This document shows positions 1 to 8,805 of a stretch of 36,774 nt of DNA, piece after piece. The notes beneath the pieces were generated by a model. That model searched no databases. It was not told the origin of the DNA and was given only the letters and a program-made list of their open reading frames with translations. Location: NCBI GenBank assembly GCA_900768915.1, contig CAAGEQ010000032.1, positions 1-36,774 on the forward strand, written 5' to 3'. The stretch's first letter is position 1; every line of letters starts with the position of its first letter. The position numbers were made by a program, and so were the translations under genes. This DNA comes from Candidatus Gastranaerophilales bacterium (GTDB taxonomy: Bacteria > Cyanobacteriota > Vampirovibrionia > Gastranaerophilales > Gastranaerophilaceae).

Positions 1-124
1 GTAGTTACGAAAATATTAGCACTCAACCATTGAAGCGAATAACTCGTGATTTTGTATATTTTTAATGTTTCAAAATCACTCAAACAAATTCGCTATAGGG
101 TTTCGTTTATGTTTTCGTACCTAC
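1..124. repeat. Imperfect long inverted repeat at the left edge
   Basis: Three nested pairings fold this stretch into one long arm: 1-13 with 112-124 (GTAGTTACGAAAA against TTTTCGTACCTAC, one mismatch), 34-40 with 88-94 (AGCGAAT/ATTCGCT) and 46-54 with 71-79 (GTGATTTTG/CAAAATCAC). The outer arm begins at base 1, so the element may extend beyond the window. It could be a MITE-like intergenic repeat or a structured RNA. No gene is seen here. Confidence 0.5.
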
Positions 125-518
125 TATGTTGTTTGCAACAACAAAATTTTAATGTCGAAAATTTTATTTTAATTTTACAAAATCCGCTTTTTACACATGT
201 CACTTGAATAAGTGTTTTTTCTTTTGGTAATATTTATGAATAGTAGGTCAGGCAGAGCCTGACATACAACTAATAAACAATTTTTACAAAATATAATTGA
301 TACATCTTCTGAAAAATAATTAAATGTGTTTGTTGATGTTATAACGGCATTGATTAAGTATGTATAGGTTATTTTAGTTGTAGGGTGCATGCAATGCACA
401 AATTGTTAATAAATATTTCGAATATGATAATATATGACATGATGTGGTAGGAATTTAGCAATTTTCAATTTTTTATGTTTTTTATAAAGGTATAAAACAA
501 ATGTAAGAAAGTTAAGTT
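125..518. other. Hairpin-rich AT-rich intergenic stretch without a convincing gene
   Basis: It holds two short perfect hairpins: 128-133/137-142 (GTTGTT/AACAAC, loop TGC) and 247-253/257-263 (GTCAGGC/GCCTGAC, loop AGA). The second is strikingly GC-rich for its surroundings. A 74-codon open frame on the minus strand (175-399) has no recognisable features and no clear ribosome site. The last 40 bases presumably carry the promoter of the gene starting at 519. Confidence 0.45.
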
Positions 519-1427
519 ATGCCAACAAATTTTAATACGTTACCTAATAGAAATATTTATCAACCTACGATTAATACTTCAATAGTATCTAATCCTGTAA
601 AAAAGGAAACTGCACAACAACCTCAAACAGAAAAAGGTATTTCAAAAAAGGCACTTGTTGGTATTGGTGCTAGTCTTGCTGCAGCAGCAACAGTTGGTAT
701 TCTTTTAGCTAAAGGTAATTTTAGACAAGCAAAACAGTTGGCTGAACATATTGATTTTAAAGAAGCCAAAACAATGGACGAAGCAATACAATTTGCGAAA
801 GAAAATTTAGGTGTAAAATTACAAATAGGCGATAATCTTGATGTTGCAAATTTTTTGAATGAAATATTCGTTGATGTAAATAATAAAATGAAAGGTAAAG
901 CAGTTTTACCTAAAAAAGTGAAAATGCAGGCAACTAATGCTACTGACGGACTTGAAGGTTTTGCATCTTGGAATACAAAAAGGATATTAAAATTAGGTTC
1001 TGATTTTGAAGCAATAGTTAATATTGGTAAGGAAAAGGGACTAACATTAAAAGAATGTATAGAATATTATAAAGAATTTTCTAAGGATAAGGATCCTAAT
1101 TTTATAACACGTGCAATTTATCATGAATTAGGACATGCTAATCATAAAAATTTTATGAAGATGAGAAGATTGCCGGAATTAAAAGCTGATGGTAATAAAG
1201 ATACTCATTTGACCGAAGAATTTTTACAAGATGTGAAAGATAATAAAGTAGTTCATGATTTCTTTGATAAAAATACAAGTAACCGTTTAGATGATGGTAC
1301 AATATATTCATTATCTTCACCGGCAGAATTTGTTGCAGATACATTTAGTTTTAAAATGTTAGGTAAATCTATTCCAGAAGAAGTAGAAAAAATATATAAA
1401 AAATTTGGTGGACCTGTAATTGGTTAG
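519..1427 (+). CDS. Putative membrane-anchored zinc metalloprotease (HELGH), lineage-specific
   Basis: I do not recognise the family. The 302-residue product has a polar, N/Q/T/P-rich N-terminus (1-43), one hydrophobic Ala/Gly-rich segment at about 45-64 likely to span the membrane, then a soluble domain. A zinc-protease motif HELGH is seen at 202-206 (H202, E203, H206). A second acidic motif AEFVAD (E270) lies about 64 residues further on, where gluzincin-type proteases carry the third zinc ligand. Protease activity is therefore inferred from the motif pair only. The ATG at 519 is the first in the frame and has only a weak purine run (AAGAAAG) upstream. The gene stands alone, and the neighbouring tolC-like gene converges on it. 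The same layout (polar tail, hydrophobic segment, protease domain) recurs in the calpain-like protein at 16821-18503. Confidence 0.7.
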   Translation: MPTNFNTLPNRNIYQPTINTSIVSNPVKKETAQQPQTEKGISKKALVGIGASLAAAATVGILLAKGNFRQAKQLAEHIDFKEAKTMDEAIQFAKENLGVKLQIGDNLDVANFLNEIFVDVNNKMKGKAVLPKKVKMQATNATDGLEGFASWNTKRILKLGSDFEAIVNIGKEKGLTLKECIEYYKEFSKDKDPNFITRAIYHELGHANHKNFMKMRRLPELKADGNKDTHLTEEFLQDVKDNKVVHDFFDKNTSNRLDDGTIYSLSSPAEFVADTFSFKMLGKSIPEEVEKIYKKFGGPVIG

Positions 1428-1504
1428 TATTGATTATCAAATATTATTAGAGTTATTTATTAGGATTTAAGTTTTATTTGATAAAAAATTCTTCTTAGAT
1501 ATAA

Positions 1505-1536
1505 TAAAAAAATAGGGAATGATTTTATCATTCCCT
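1505..1536 (-). terminator. Rho-independent terminator of the tolC-like gene
   Basis: A 10-bp stem AGGGAATGAT/ATCATTCCCT (1514-1523 with 1527-1536), loop of three, is followed on the minus strand by a run of seven T (complement of 1506-1513). It lies about 25 bp past the stop of the minus-strand gene ending at 1562. Confidence 0.85.
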
Positions 1537-1561
1537 GGGATGACATAAAGTTATTGTGATA

Positions 1562-3010
1562 TTAATATTTTGTTCCAGTTGCTTTGTATAAGTTGATAGA
1601 ATCAATCATACAATCCAATGTATTTGATGCAACTAGTGTCTGTATTGTTAACAAGTTTTCTTTGACTTGGCATAAATCAAGTTTTGAGATAACACCTTGT
1701 TCATATTTTCTTCTTGATAAATCAAAGTCTTTTGTTTCCAAACTCAAATGTTTTTTGTTTTGGTTTAACTTTTGATTATCGAGTTTTGCTGTATATAGTG
1801 CATCGTTAATCTCTTGTATAGCAACTAAGTTCACTTTTTGATATTGTCTTAGTGCTTTTTCAAATCTAACTTTGTTAATTTTTAAGTTAGCAATTCTTGC
1901 TCCACCTGTGAATATTGGTAACATTGCAGAGCCACCAACACTCCATAATGCATTGTTAGTTGTGAAAATACTACCAAAGTGTTTTGCATTGAATAACGCT
2001 AAACCAGATATGTTGATTGTAGGTAAAAATTCTTTCTTAGCAATTCTTACATCAATACCTGCTTTTTTAAGCATAACTTCTGCTCTAATATAATCTGGTC
2101 TTTGTGCAATAATATCTGATGAAATAGAATCGGGTATATTATATTTATATTGTATTTCGTCATAAGATATTCTTTTAAATTCTTTTACATTTTCGGGACT
2201 TTCACCAATCAAAACTGCTAATTGGTTTAACAATTCTATTCTTTGTCTTTTTAAATCGATTAAATCTGATTGACCTGCTATATATGACTTGTTTGCTTTA
2301 ATCATATCACTTGTAGATGTTACTCCGTGTTGATTGCTTAAAGCCATAAGGTCATATATATTTTTTCTTAGTCCAACAATGTCTTCTTGTAATGCAATTG
2401 CTTTATCTAATCTAACAATATTGTAATAAACTGTTCCAATTGAAGATACAATTGAAATATATGCAGTTCTTTCATCGCTTATTGATGCTTGGAATAACTT
2501 TTTAGCAGAGGTTGTTTTGTCGTGGTTTTTTAAGAAAATATCTGCTTCATAACTAGCAATAAATGGTAATCCCATTCCATGAACGGTATCTCTTTCACCA
2601 TTCAATAATGGTGGCAAACCAACAACACCAGCACCATAACCACCTTGTACCTGTGGTAATTCATTTGCCATTTGTGCTTTAACATTTTGATAATATTCAT
2701 CAACCGTTAAAGTAGCAATTTTTAAATCAAAGTTATGTTCCATTGCCTTATTAATATATTCGGTTAAATATGGATCATTGAATTGTTCCCACCAAGGCAT
2801 ATTAATAAAGTCATATTTATTCTTTACACGTAATTTTTTGTAAGGAATATCTTTTTGTTTTTGAACTTTTCTATACAATTCTTTATCAACTTTTTTGCTT
2901 TGTTCAAGTTGTGTATTTTTTTCAATTTTTGTTCTCAAAAATGCTTCTGCAGGTGTGATTTGTAATCCTATGAAGCTTAATAAAATTACAAGTGACATAA
3001 ATTTTTTCAT
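1562..3010 (-). CDS. TolC/NodT-family outer-membrane efflux channel
   Basis: Outer membrane factor of a tripartite efflux or secretion system: trimeric channel joining outer membrane and periplasm. The 482-residue product starts with a signal peptide (MKKFMSLVILLSFIGL, likely cut after AEA near residue 23). The rest is rich in long helices with the duplicated architecture typical of OEP proteins (for example DKAIALQEDIVGLRKNIYDL and the matching C-terminal half around ALRQYQKVNLVAIQEIN). The PWWEQFNDPYL segment near the N-terminus resembles the NodT/RND-OMF group. The frame is open further upstream to 3079, but the ATG at 3010 is preceded by GGAG at good spacing and begins the signal peptide, so I chose it. 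It diverges from marR-emrA and shares their regulatory region, so co-regulation is likely. It would partner the EmrA-like adaptor at 3606. Confidence 0.9.
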   Translation of the reverse strand: MKKFMSLVILLSFIGLQITPAEAFLRTKIEKNTQLEQSKKVDKELYRKVQKQKDIPYKKLRVKNKYDFINMPWWEQFNDPYLTEYINKAMEHNFDLKIATLTVDEYYQNVKAQMANELPQVQGGYGAGVVGLPPLLNGERDTVHGMGLPFIASYEADIFLKNHDKTTSAKKLFQASISDERTAYISIVSSIGTVYYNIVRLDKAIALQEDIVGLRKNIYDLMALSNQHGVTSTSDMIKANKSYIAGQSDLIDLKRQRIELLNQLAVLIGESPENVKEFKRISYDEIQYKYNIPDSISSDIIAQRPDYIRAEVMLKKAGIDVRIAKKEFLPTINISGLALFNAKHFGSIFTTNNALWSVGGSAMLPIFTGGARIANLKINKVRFEKALRQYQKVNLVAIQEINDALYTAKLDNQKLNQNKKHLSLETKDFDLSRRKYEQGVISKLDLCQVKENLLTIQTLVASNTLDCMIDSINLYKATGTKY

Positions 3011-3045
3011 TTTTTTCTCCAAGCTCTTGAAATTTTCTAAAAATG

Positions 3046-3091
3046 ATGATAGCATAATAATGTTGCAAATGCAACACATAAAACTTAATAA
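3046..3091. promoter_or_regulatory. Divergent promoters overlapped by a perfect MarR-type palindrome
   Basis: TGTTGCA-AA-TGCAACA at 3061-3076 is a perfect 16-bp palindrome, the size and shape of a MarR operator. On the minus strand TTGCAT (3074-3069), a 17-bp gap and TATCAT (3051-3046) form a promoter for the tolC-like gene. On the plus strand TTGCAA (3063-3068), a 17-bp gap and TAATAA (3086-3091) form one for marR-emrA. The palindrome covers both -35 boxes, so one bound dimer could silence both directions. Box assignments are by eye. Confidence 0.7.
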
Positions 3092-3110
3092 TATGATAGC
3101 AGATAAAAAT

Positions 3111-3596
3111 ATGGAAGAAAAACAAAAAAATTATAAAATAGTAAAAGCATTTAAAGATTCTTTATATTATCAAATAAAACTTACTGAAAGGTTTTTTAAA
3201 ACATTTGCAAAACAACTTGAGGATAAGTTGGAGTTGTCGTTAACGTTGAATGAATTAACTATACTTAGTACAATTACTCAATGTAGTGGCGAAATTCATC
3301 AAAGAGATTTGGCTCAAATGATATTAAAGGATAGAGCCAATACTGGAAGAATGCTTGATAGTCTTGAAGAAAAAGGTTGTATTAAAAGAAAAGAATCTAT
3401 AAAAAATGGACGTAGAGCAAATATTATATCTATTACTGATAATGGTACGAAATTATTAAACGAATTAACTGATATTATTAAGCCTATTTTTGATGATATA
3501 GATGAAAAAATTGGTTTGGAAGAATTGGAATATATAAAATCATTCTTTGTACGAATGAGAGATATAATGAAAGAAACAATAGAAATACATATATAA
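3111..3596 (+). CDS. MarR-family transcriptional regulator
   Basis: Winged-helix dimeric repressor, 161 residues, of the family that usually senses small aromatic or toxic molecules and controls efflux genes. The MarR signature is clear: the recognition region LAQMILKDRANTGRMLDSLE followed by a wing KGCIKRKESIKNGRRANIIS, flanked by dimerisation helices. Start choice: ATG at 3111 (MEEKQK); an in-frame ATG at 3093 would add six residues, and the frame runs open back to 2895, which overlaps the operator and the divergent gene and is unlikely. No strong Shine-Dalgarno is seen for either ATG. The emrA-like gene follows after nine bases, so the two are one operon. Autoregulation through the palindrome at 3061-3076 is the simplest model. 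Confidence 0.92.
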   Translation: MEEKQKNYKIVKAFKDSLYYQIKLTERFFKTFAKQLEDKLELSLTLNELTILSTITQCSGEIHQRDLAQMILKDRANTGRMLDSLEEKGCIKRKESIKNGRRANIISITDNGTKLLNELTDIIKPIFDDIDEKIGLEELEYIKSFFVRMRDIMKETIEIHI

Positions 3597-3605
3597 GAGG
3601 TGAAA

Positions 3606-4604
3606 ATGGAAGAAAACAAAGTAGAAACTTCGGCTGTTGAAGAAAAGGATACAGTCAAAGAAGAAAAGAAGAAAAAATTATTATTTGTAATAATTGGAAT
3701 TATTGCAATAGCAGTAGGTTTGTTCATTTTTAATGAAACGAGATATGAATCTACTGACGATGCTTATGTTGAAACAACAACCGTTAGTGTTGCTCCAAAA
3801 GTTTCAGGTGAAATCGTTGAAGTTTATGTTGTGGATAACCAACAGGTAAAAGCAGGTGATCCTATTGCAAAGATTGATTCAAGAGATTATCAAGTTAGAC
3901 TTGATCAAGCAGATGCTGCTTATAGAAAGAAAATTTTAGAACAAAAAAATGCAGTTGCTAGTTTGAATGCTGTTAATTCTGAAAAGGCAGTTGCGAAAAA
4001 AGATGTTGAAAGATATACAGCATTGTATGCTGCGGGTGCGGTTTCTAAGCAAACGTTAGATAATGCTAAAACAAGATACGATTCACTTTGTGCAAGTCAC
4101 GTAAAATCTAGTGAAGAAGTTTTCTCATCTGGTAATAATGTTGCTGATGCTGATTTGAAAGCATTAAAAGCACAAAGAGATGCAGCAGCATTGAATTTAT
4201 CTTATACGACAATATATGCTCCAATGGACGGAACTGTTTCATCTAAAAGAGTTGAAAAAGGTATGATGGTTGCTGCTGGTTCACCATTATTTATATTGGT
4301 TCCAAACAATGTTTGGGTTGTTGCAAACTTTAAAGAAACTCAACTTGAACACATGCGTCCAGGAATGCCTGTGAAGATGAAAATAGATACTTATCCAAAA
4401 CATGTATTTATTGGTAAAATTGATAGTATTCAAAGAAGTTCAGGTGCAAAATCTAGTATGTTCCCTCCAGAAAATGCTGTTGGTTCATTCGTAAAAATTG
4501 TTCAAAGAATACCTGTTAAAATTGTGTTCACAGAAAAAATTGATCCTAATCAATATCAAATTGTTCCAGGTATGTCTGTTGAACCAAAAGTTAAAGTTAA
4601 ATAA
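3606..4604 (+). CDS. EmrA/HlyD-family efflux adaptor (membrane fusion protein)
   Basis: Periplasmic adaptor that links an inner-membrane transporter to a TolC-type channel. The 332-residue protein has a Lys-rich cytoplasmic stub, a single membrane anchor at about 25-42, the EmrA hallmark TDDAYV at 50-55, a lipoyl-like domain (VAPKVSGEIVEVYVVDNQ), a coiled-coil hairpin (about 90-175) and a second lipoyl half (TIYAPMDGTVSSKRVEKG), then a beta-barrel domain. The frame can be opened at a GTG (3600), but the ATG at 3606 with AGAGGTG just upstream is the likely start. It sits directly after marR. No MFS or ABC permease (EmrB-like) follows; the next gene is on the other strand, so the inner-membrane pump must be encoded elsewhere or is missing. 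Confidence 0.9.
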   Translation: MEENKVETSAVEEKDTVKEEKKKKLLFVIIGIIAIAVGLFIFNETRYESTDDAYVETTTVSVAPKVSGEIVEVYVVDNQQVKAGDPIAKIDSRDYQVRLDQADAAYRKKILEQKNAVASLNAVNSEKAVAKKDVERYTALYAAGAVSKQTLDNAKTRYDSLCASHVKSSEEVFSSGNNVADADLKALKAQRDAAALNLSYTTIYAPMDGTVSSKRVEKGMMVAAGSPLFILVPNNVWVVANFKETQLEHMRPGMPVKMKIDTYPKHVFIGKIDSIQRSSGAKSSMFPPENAVGSFVKIVQRIPVKIVFTEKIDPNQYQIVPGMSVEPKVKVK

Positions 4605-4626
4605 TTATTTATTATTATCATCCTAT

Positions 4627-4670
4627 AAAAAACACAGTCTGTAATGAGTATCATTGCAGGCTGTGTTTTT
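4627..4670 (+). terminator. Rho-independent terminator after emrA-like gene
   Basis: A long stem pairs 4627-4647 with 4651-4670 (core AACACAG/CTGTGTT, then a wobble-rich TCTGTAATGA/TCATTGCAGG) and ends in TTTTT. It closes the marR-emrA unit 22 bp after the stop. Confidence 0.8.
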
Positions 4671-4725
4671 GGTTTTCGTTAGTGTTTTTAGTGTTTACTG
4701 TCAAATACTATTTATATTTACAGCT

Positions 4726-4753
4726 TAAATTCACAAAAAATTTCGTGAATTTA
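4726..4753. repeat. Short intergenic hairpin
   Basis: TAAATTCAC (4726-4734) pairs perfectly with GTGAATTTA (4745-4753). It lies between two convergent genes and has no strong T-run; it could assist termination of the minus-strand transglycosylase gene ending at 4847. Confidence 0.4.
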
Positions 4754-4846
4754 TTTATATTAACAATAAGTGTACTAAATACAAAATTTGCTAGTAGCCT
4801 GTGTTTTTGAAACATTTTGTAATATTTGGGAGTTAATATACAAAAA

Positions 4847-6805
4847 TTATTGATAAATATTTGAATAATTCCAATAACTTCTTAAAACTTTTTTTACGTA
4901 CATTTGAGTTTCAAGATAAGGTATTTTCTCAATAAAATCGTCCATATCAGTATATTTTAGATGTTTTTTCCAATTTACTACACTGTACCAACCACCATTA
5001 TATGCCATAATTGCGTATGCATCTTTGCCCCATAAAGAATTTTTCATCTTTGTATAATATAAACTACCTAATCTTATATTGTTTTTAGGATTAGTTAAGT
5101 TTACACTAATTCCGTAAGATGCTGCAATCTCATTGGCTGTAGCAGGCATGAGTTGCATCAATCCAACTGCACCAACTGGACTAATTATTTCAGGGTTAAA
5201 ATGGCTCTCCTCTCTTATAATTGATAGTATCATCAATGGATCTTGATTACCTTTGTATTGTTCAACATAATTAAAGTAGTTTAGGGGATAAACAAGTCGC
5301 CATCTGCTATCATCATATTTAGGTTTTGGAAATAAATCTTTCATTGCTTCTTGTGCAAGAATAACAGAATGCACTGGTCTATTTTGTTTGTATTCAATCC
5401 AACTTTGAACAAATTTATCATTTTTGTATAATTCTGAAATGAAATCATAGTCACCAAGTTCAATAAGTTTGGTAGCCATAGTTTGTTCATTTTTGTCTGT
5501 GCGTGGGAACAGAATTGGTTTTGATTTTATATTTGTATCAATAAACAAGTCTTTTTCATTATGTAGTTTGCTAAATGCTCTGTAACTGTAGTAACTATCT
5601 GGATATTTAGATATTACACCTTTATAATAACTTCTTGCCATTGGTATATTATGTTTGCGTTCATAAATTTTACCCATCCAAAATAAAACAGCCGGTGATG
5701 TATCAGATTTTTTGAAATGGGCAAGATGTTTTTGTCCTAAAGCGAGTGCTTTTGTATAATTTTGTTTATCTATGTGTGAATAGAATGTTTTGTATAGTGC
5801 TTCTGCTGAAAAATCGCTATCAGGGTATTTGTCATATAGTTGTTCGTATATTATATATTTTTGTTTGTCATCTGAATATTTGGCTTTCAAATATAATAAA
5901 TAATCTACTCGTGCAGATTTTGAATATTTATTCAATAAAAAATTAATTGTAACTAATTTGTTATCAGAAAGTGAAATGTATTCATCAATTGCATCATAGG
6001 CATCTTGTTTTTCTACGTTATTTGAATAGTATTTAAGTCCATTTTCTACTAAAGATTTTGCTAATGGATAATTTCCTCTTTTAAATTCATTTTTAGCATA
6101 TTTTGCCCAAGCAACTTTTATAGGTGATTCATTAAAAAACATTGTTGCATCTGAATACAATCCTCTTTTATAAAAGGATTCTGCTAATGCTAAACTATCA
6201 TCGTCATCAATTGCAATCCCTAATTTTTCTATTTTTCTGATAGAGTCTTGTGCAAATCTTCCGTCAGGTGCAAGTTTTACATATCTGATAAAATGGTTTA
6301 ATGCTTTATGTTTAAGATTTGTTCTTCGCCAATATAATTTTGATTTTTGTGCAGATTTCATATCAATACTTGCAACATAATATTCTGATGCGAGGGCATA
6401 GTCTGTTTCTGGATAATATTTGATTATGTGTACAAAATGTTTCCTTGCTGATGTGTCACCATATTCATAAAGTAGCATTGCTAAATTATATTCACTTACT
6501 ACATATAATTGTGAGTTTGGATACATAAACAAAATCAATGAATAATTACGTTTTGCACCTTGAAAATCGCCAAGCAATGTTGCACATCTTGCTTGTCTAA
6601 ATAATGCTGGCGTTTTGATTGTAGAAAATAATGAAATTTTGCCAAAGTTTCTATATGCGGTATGGTAATCTTGTTTTTTATATGATTTTAAACCAATAGA
6701 ATATTTTTGTATGTCATTGTTTTCAGATAGTTTTGATTGAACAAAACATATTCCAAAGATTGATATACAAAATACAATTATGATGGCTAAAATCTTATCT
6801 TTCAT
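4847..6805 (-). CDS. Slt70-type soluble lytic murein transglycosylase with TPR-like N-terminus
   Basis: Cleaves the MurNAc-GlcNAc bond of peptidoglycan, forming 1,6-anhydro ends (GH23 family). The 652-residue protein has an N-terminal signal/anchor segment (about 5-23, IIIVFCISIFGICFV), a long superhelical region of TPR-like helical repeats (about 35-500, e.g. YHTAYRNFGKISLF, GDFQGAKRNYSLILFMYPNS), and a C-terminal SLT domain. Catalytic-domain motifs are complete: REESHF with the catalytic Glu at 533, GAVGLMQLMP at 547-554, and AYNGG at 601-605. Length and order match E. coli Slt70. The extra repeats may hold binding partners or glycan. It is transcribed divergently from mutL across 109 bp. 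No clear Shine-Dalgarno is visible at the chosen start, the first Met of the frame. Confidence 0.92.
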   Translation of the reverse strand: MKDKILAIIIVFCISIFGICFVQSKLSENNDIQKYSIGLKSYKKQDYHTAYRNFGKISLFSTIKTPALFRQARCATLLGDFQGAKRNYSLILFMYPNSQLYVVSEYNLAMLLYEYGDTSARKHFVHIIKYYPETDYALASEYYVASIDMKSAQKSKLYWRRTNLKHKALNHFIRYVKLAPDGRFAQDSIRKIEKLGIAIDDDDSLALAESFYKRGLYSDATMFFNESPIKVAWAKYAKNEFKRGNYPLAKSLVENGLKYYSNNVEKQDAYDAIDEYISLSDNKLVTINFLLNKYSKSARVDYLLYLKAKYSDDKQKYIIYEQLYDKYPDSDFSAEALYKTFYSHIDKQNYTKALALGQKHLAHFKKSDTSPAVLFWMGKIYERKHNIPMARSYYKGVISKYPDSYYSYRAFSKLHNEKDLFIDTNIKSKPILFPRTDKNEQTMATKLIELGDYDFISELYKNDKFVQSWIEYKQNRPVHSVILAQEAMKDLFPKPKYDDSRWRLVYPLNYFNYVEQYKGNQDPLMILSIIREESHFNPEIISPVGAVGLMQLMPATANEIAASYGISVNLTNPKNNIRLGSLYYTKMKNSLWGKDAYAIMAYNGGWYSVVNWKKHLKYTDMDDFIEKIPYLETQMYVKKVLRSYWNYSNIYQ

Positions 6806-6914
6806 ACGATTAAAAAATATCCGTCTAAATCAATACAACAATTTTATCATAAACAAATTTTAACTTTTGTTCAGTAAACGTCGCATGAAACTGTATTTAA
6901 TGTAAAATAGAAAT

Positions 6915-8729
6915 ATGAAGAGAATACAGCAACTTTCAAAAAATATTATCAATCAAATCGCAGCAGGGGAAGTTATTGAAAGACCGGCTTCTGTTGTTAA
7001 AGAACTTGTAGAAAATTCAATTGATGCAGGTGCGACAAGGGTAAGTATTGATATTTCAAATGAATGTCGTGATATTCGTGTTGCTGATAATGGTAGTGGT
7101 ATTCATCCAGACGATATTGTTTTAGCATTTTCAAAACATGCAACAAGTAAAATACAGACTGGTGAAGATTTGTATAATATTCATACTTTGGGATTTAGAG
7201 GTGAAGCATTAGCAAGTATAATTTCTATTGCAAAAGTTACGTGTACAACTAGAACGAAAGATTATGATTATGGTACAAAAGTTGTTTGTGAAAATTCTGA
7301 AGTTGAACATTCAAAAACTGGTTGTGCTGTTGGTACAATTATGCAAATTACAGATTTGTTCTATAATTTGCCTGTTAGATTGAAATTTTTAAAAAGTGAA
7401 AAAACTGAATTTGCATATATTTCTGAATTGGTTACTGCCATAGCACTTGCTAATCCAAATGTGGCAATAGAATTGAAAAATAATAATAAAGTAGTTACAA
7501 AAACTGACGGTATTGGTGGTGTTGAGGGTGTTATTAAAAATTTGTTTTCAAAAGATGTTTTTTCTCATTTGAAACCAGTTTTGAATGATGATAAATTAGC
7601 AAAAATAGAAATTAAAGGTTATGTTAGTACACCTGATTTTACACGTTCTAGCAAGAAAGATTATCATATTTTTGTAAATAATAGAACTGTTAAGTGTCCT
7701 GTATTTATTAAAGCAATTGATACTGCGTATAGAAATTCTTTGCCAAATGGGAAATACCCTTTTGTTGTTTTGAATTTAGAAGTTTCAGCAGAAGATATTG
7801 ATATAAATGTTCACCCAACCAAAAAAGAAGTTAAGTATAAAAATACTAATCAAATATTTAATTTTATTCGTTCTTCTATTGAAATGGCACTGACAAATTT
7901 TGGACATAATAGAGAAAATTTTGTACAGGCTGATAACGTAATTAGTTTTAATCGTAGTTTTGAAAGTTCAAAGGCAGAAACAACTTCTAATAATGGTGAA
8001 ACATTTGCTTCTGAAACAATGATTAATACAGAAAGATTATTTAAGGCTTATGATTCAATACAAGATACAACACAAAATGTAACGAAAAATATTGACTCTA
8101 CTCCTGTGTATCAAAAGCAAATAAATACTCCTAAAACACCTGCACAACAATCTTTTATAAAAGAAGAAATTAAACAAAAAGATAAAATTATAGGACAATA
8201 TCATAATACGTATATTTTAATTGATAGAGAAGATGGACTTGAAATAATTGATCAACATATTGCAGATGAACGTTATATTTATGAAACTTTGAAATCTCAA
8301 CATGAACCGGCATCACAATTATTGTTTGTATCTGATGTGATTGATATTGATATTAAAGATGCTGAAATAATTAAGAATAATATAGACAAGTTTAGAAAAT
8401 TTGGTTATGATATTGAATTTTTGAAAGATACAGAAGTTATTTTTAGAAAAATTCCTCAGTTGTTATCAAAATATAGTCCAAAAGAGATTATGGCTGATAT
8501 TATAGAAAATATTGATGGTGATATCAATAATTTGGAAGAAAAAATACTTATAACTACATCTTGTAAGGCTGCTGTAAAAGCGAATACTCCATTAAATATT
8601 TTTCAAATGGAAGAAATAATTGCAAGATGGAGAGGTTGTAAAAATCCTTATACATGTCCACATGGTCGTCCTATATCAAAGGTCTTGAAACATAATGATA
8701 TTGCAGCATTCTTTATGCGTTCAGAATAG
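6915..8729 (+). CDS. mutL: DNA mismatch repair protein MutL (endonuclease type)
   Basis: MutL couples mismatch recognition by MutS to strand incision. The 604-residue protein begins with the GHKL ATPase: NQIAAGEVIERPASVVKELV (13-32), the ATP-binding ENSIDAGA (33-40), DNGSGI (58-63) and GFRGEALASI (93-102). The C-terminal dimerisation domain carries DQHIADERYIYE (446-457), matching the DQHA(X)2E(X)4E metal-binding endonuclease motif, plus SCKAAVKA and CPHGRP (581-586). It should therefore nick DNA itself, as in organisms without MutH. A linker rich in N/T/S (about 345-425) joins the domains. There is no Shine-Dalgarno; a TAAAAT box at 6903-6908 lies only six bases before the ATG, so the message may be leaderless. 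mutS is not in the window. Confidence 0.97.
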   Translation: MKRIQQLSKNIINQIAAGEVIERPASVVKELVENSIDAGATRVSIDISNECRDIRVADNGSGIHPDDIVLAFSKHATSKIQTGEDLYNIHTLGFRGEALASIISIAKVTCTTRTKDYDYGTKVVCENSEVEHSKTGCAVGTIMQITDLFYNLPVRLKFLKSEKTEFAYISELVTAIALANPNVAIELKNNNKVVTKTDGIGGVEGVIKNLFSKDVFSHLKPVLNDDKLAKIEIKGYVSTPDFTRSSKKDYHIFVNNRTVKCPVFIKAIDTAYRNSLPNGKYPFVVLNLEVSAEDIDINVHPTKKEVKYKNTNQIFNFIRSSIEMALTNFGHNRENFVQADNVISFNRSFESSKAETTSNNGETFASETMINTERLFKAYDSIQDTTQNVTKNIDSTPVYQKQINTPKTPAQQSFIKEEIKQKDKIIGQYHNTYILIDREDGLEIIDQHIADERYIYETLKSQHEPASQLLFVSDVIDIDIKDAEIIKNNIDKFRKFGYDIEFLKDTEVIFRKIPQLLSKYSPKEIMADIIENIDGDINNLEEKILITTSCKAAVKANTPLNIFQMEEIIARWRGCKNPYTCPHGRPISKVLKHNDIAAFFMRSE

Positions 8730-8730
8730 T

Positions 8731-8758
8731 TTGTTAAGTTTATTTTTAGTTGTATAAT
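8731..8758 (+). promoter_or_regulatory. Candidate promoter of adk-map
   Basis: TTGTTA (8731-8736), 16-bp gap, TATAAT (8753-8758), in the 76-bp gap between mutL and adk. Confidence 0.5.
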
Positions 8759-8805
8759 TGTCTTATAAAAAGTTAAGGCAATAATAATTGCAGAAAGGTT
8801 GTTTT

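Noticed and set aside
175..399. 74-codon minus-strand open frame in the left intergenic region
   Set aside because: No ribosome site, no family features, and it overlaps hairpin-rich DNA; looks accidental.
2895..3110. N-terminal extension of the MarR frame back to 2895
   Set aside because: It would run through the operator and the divergent tolC-like gene start, and has no family similarity.
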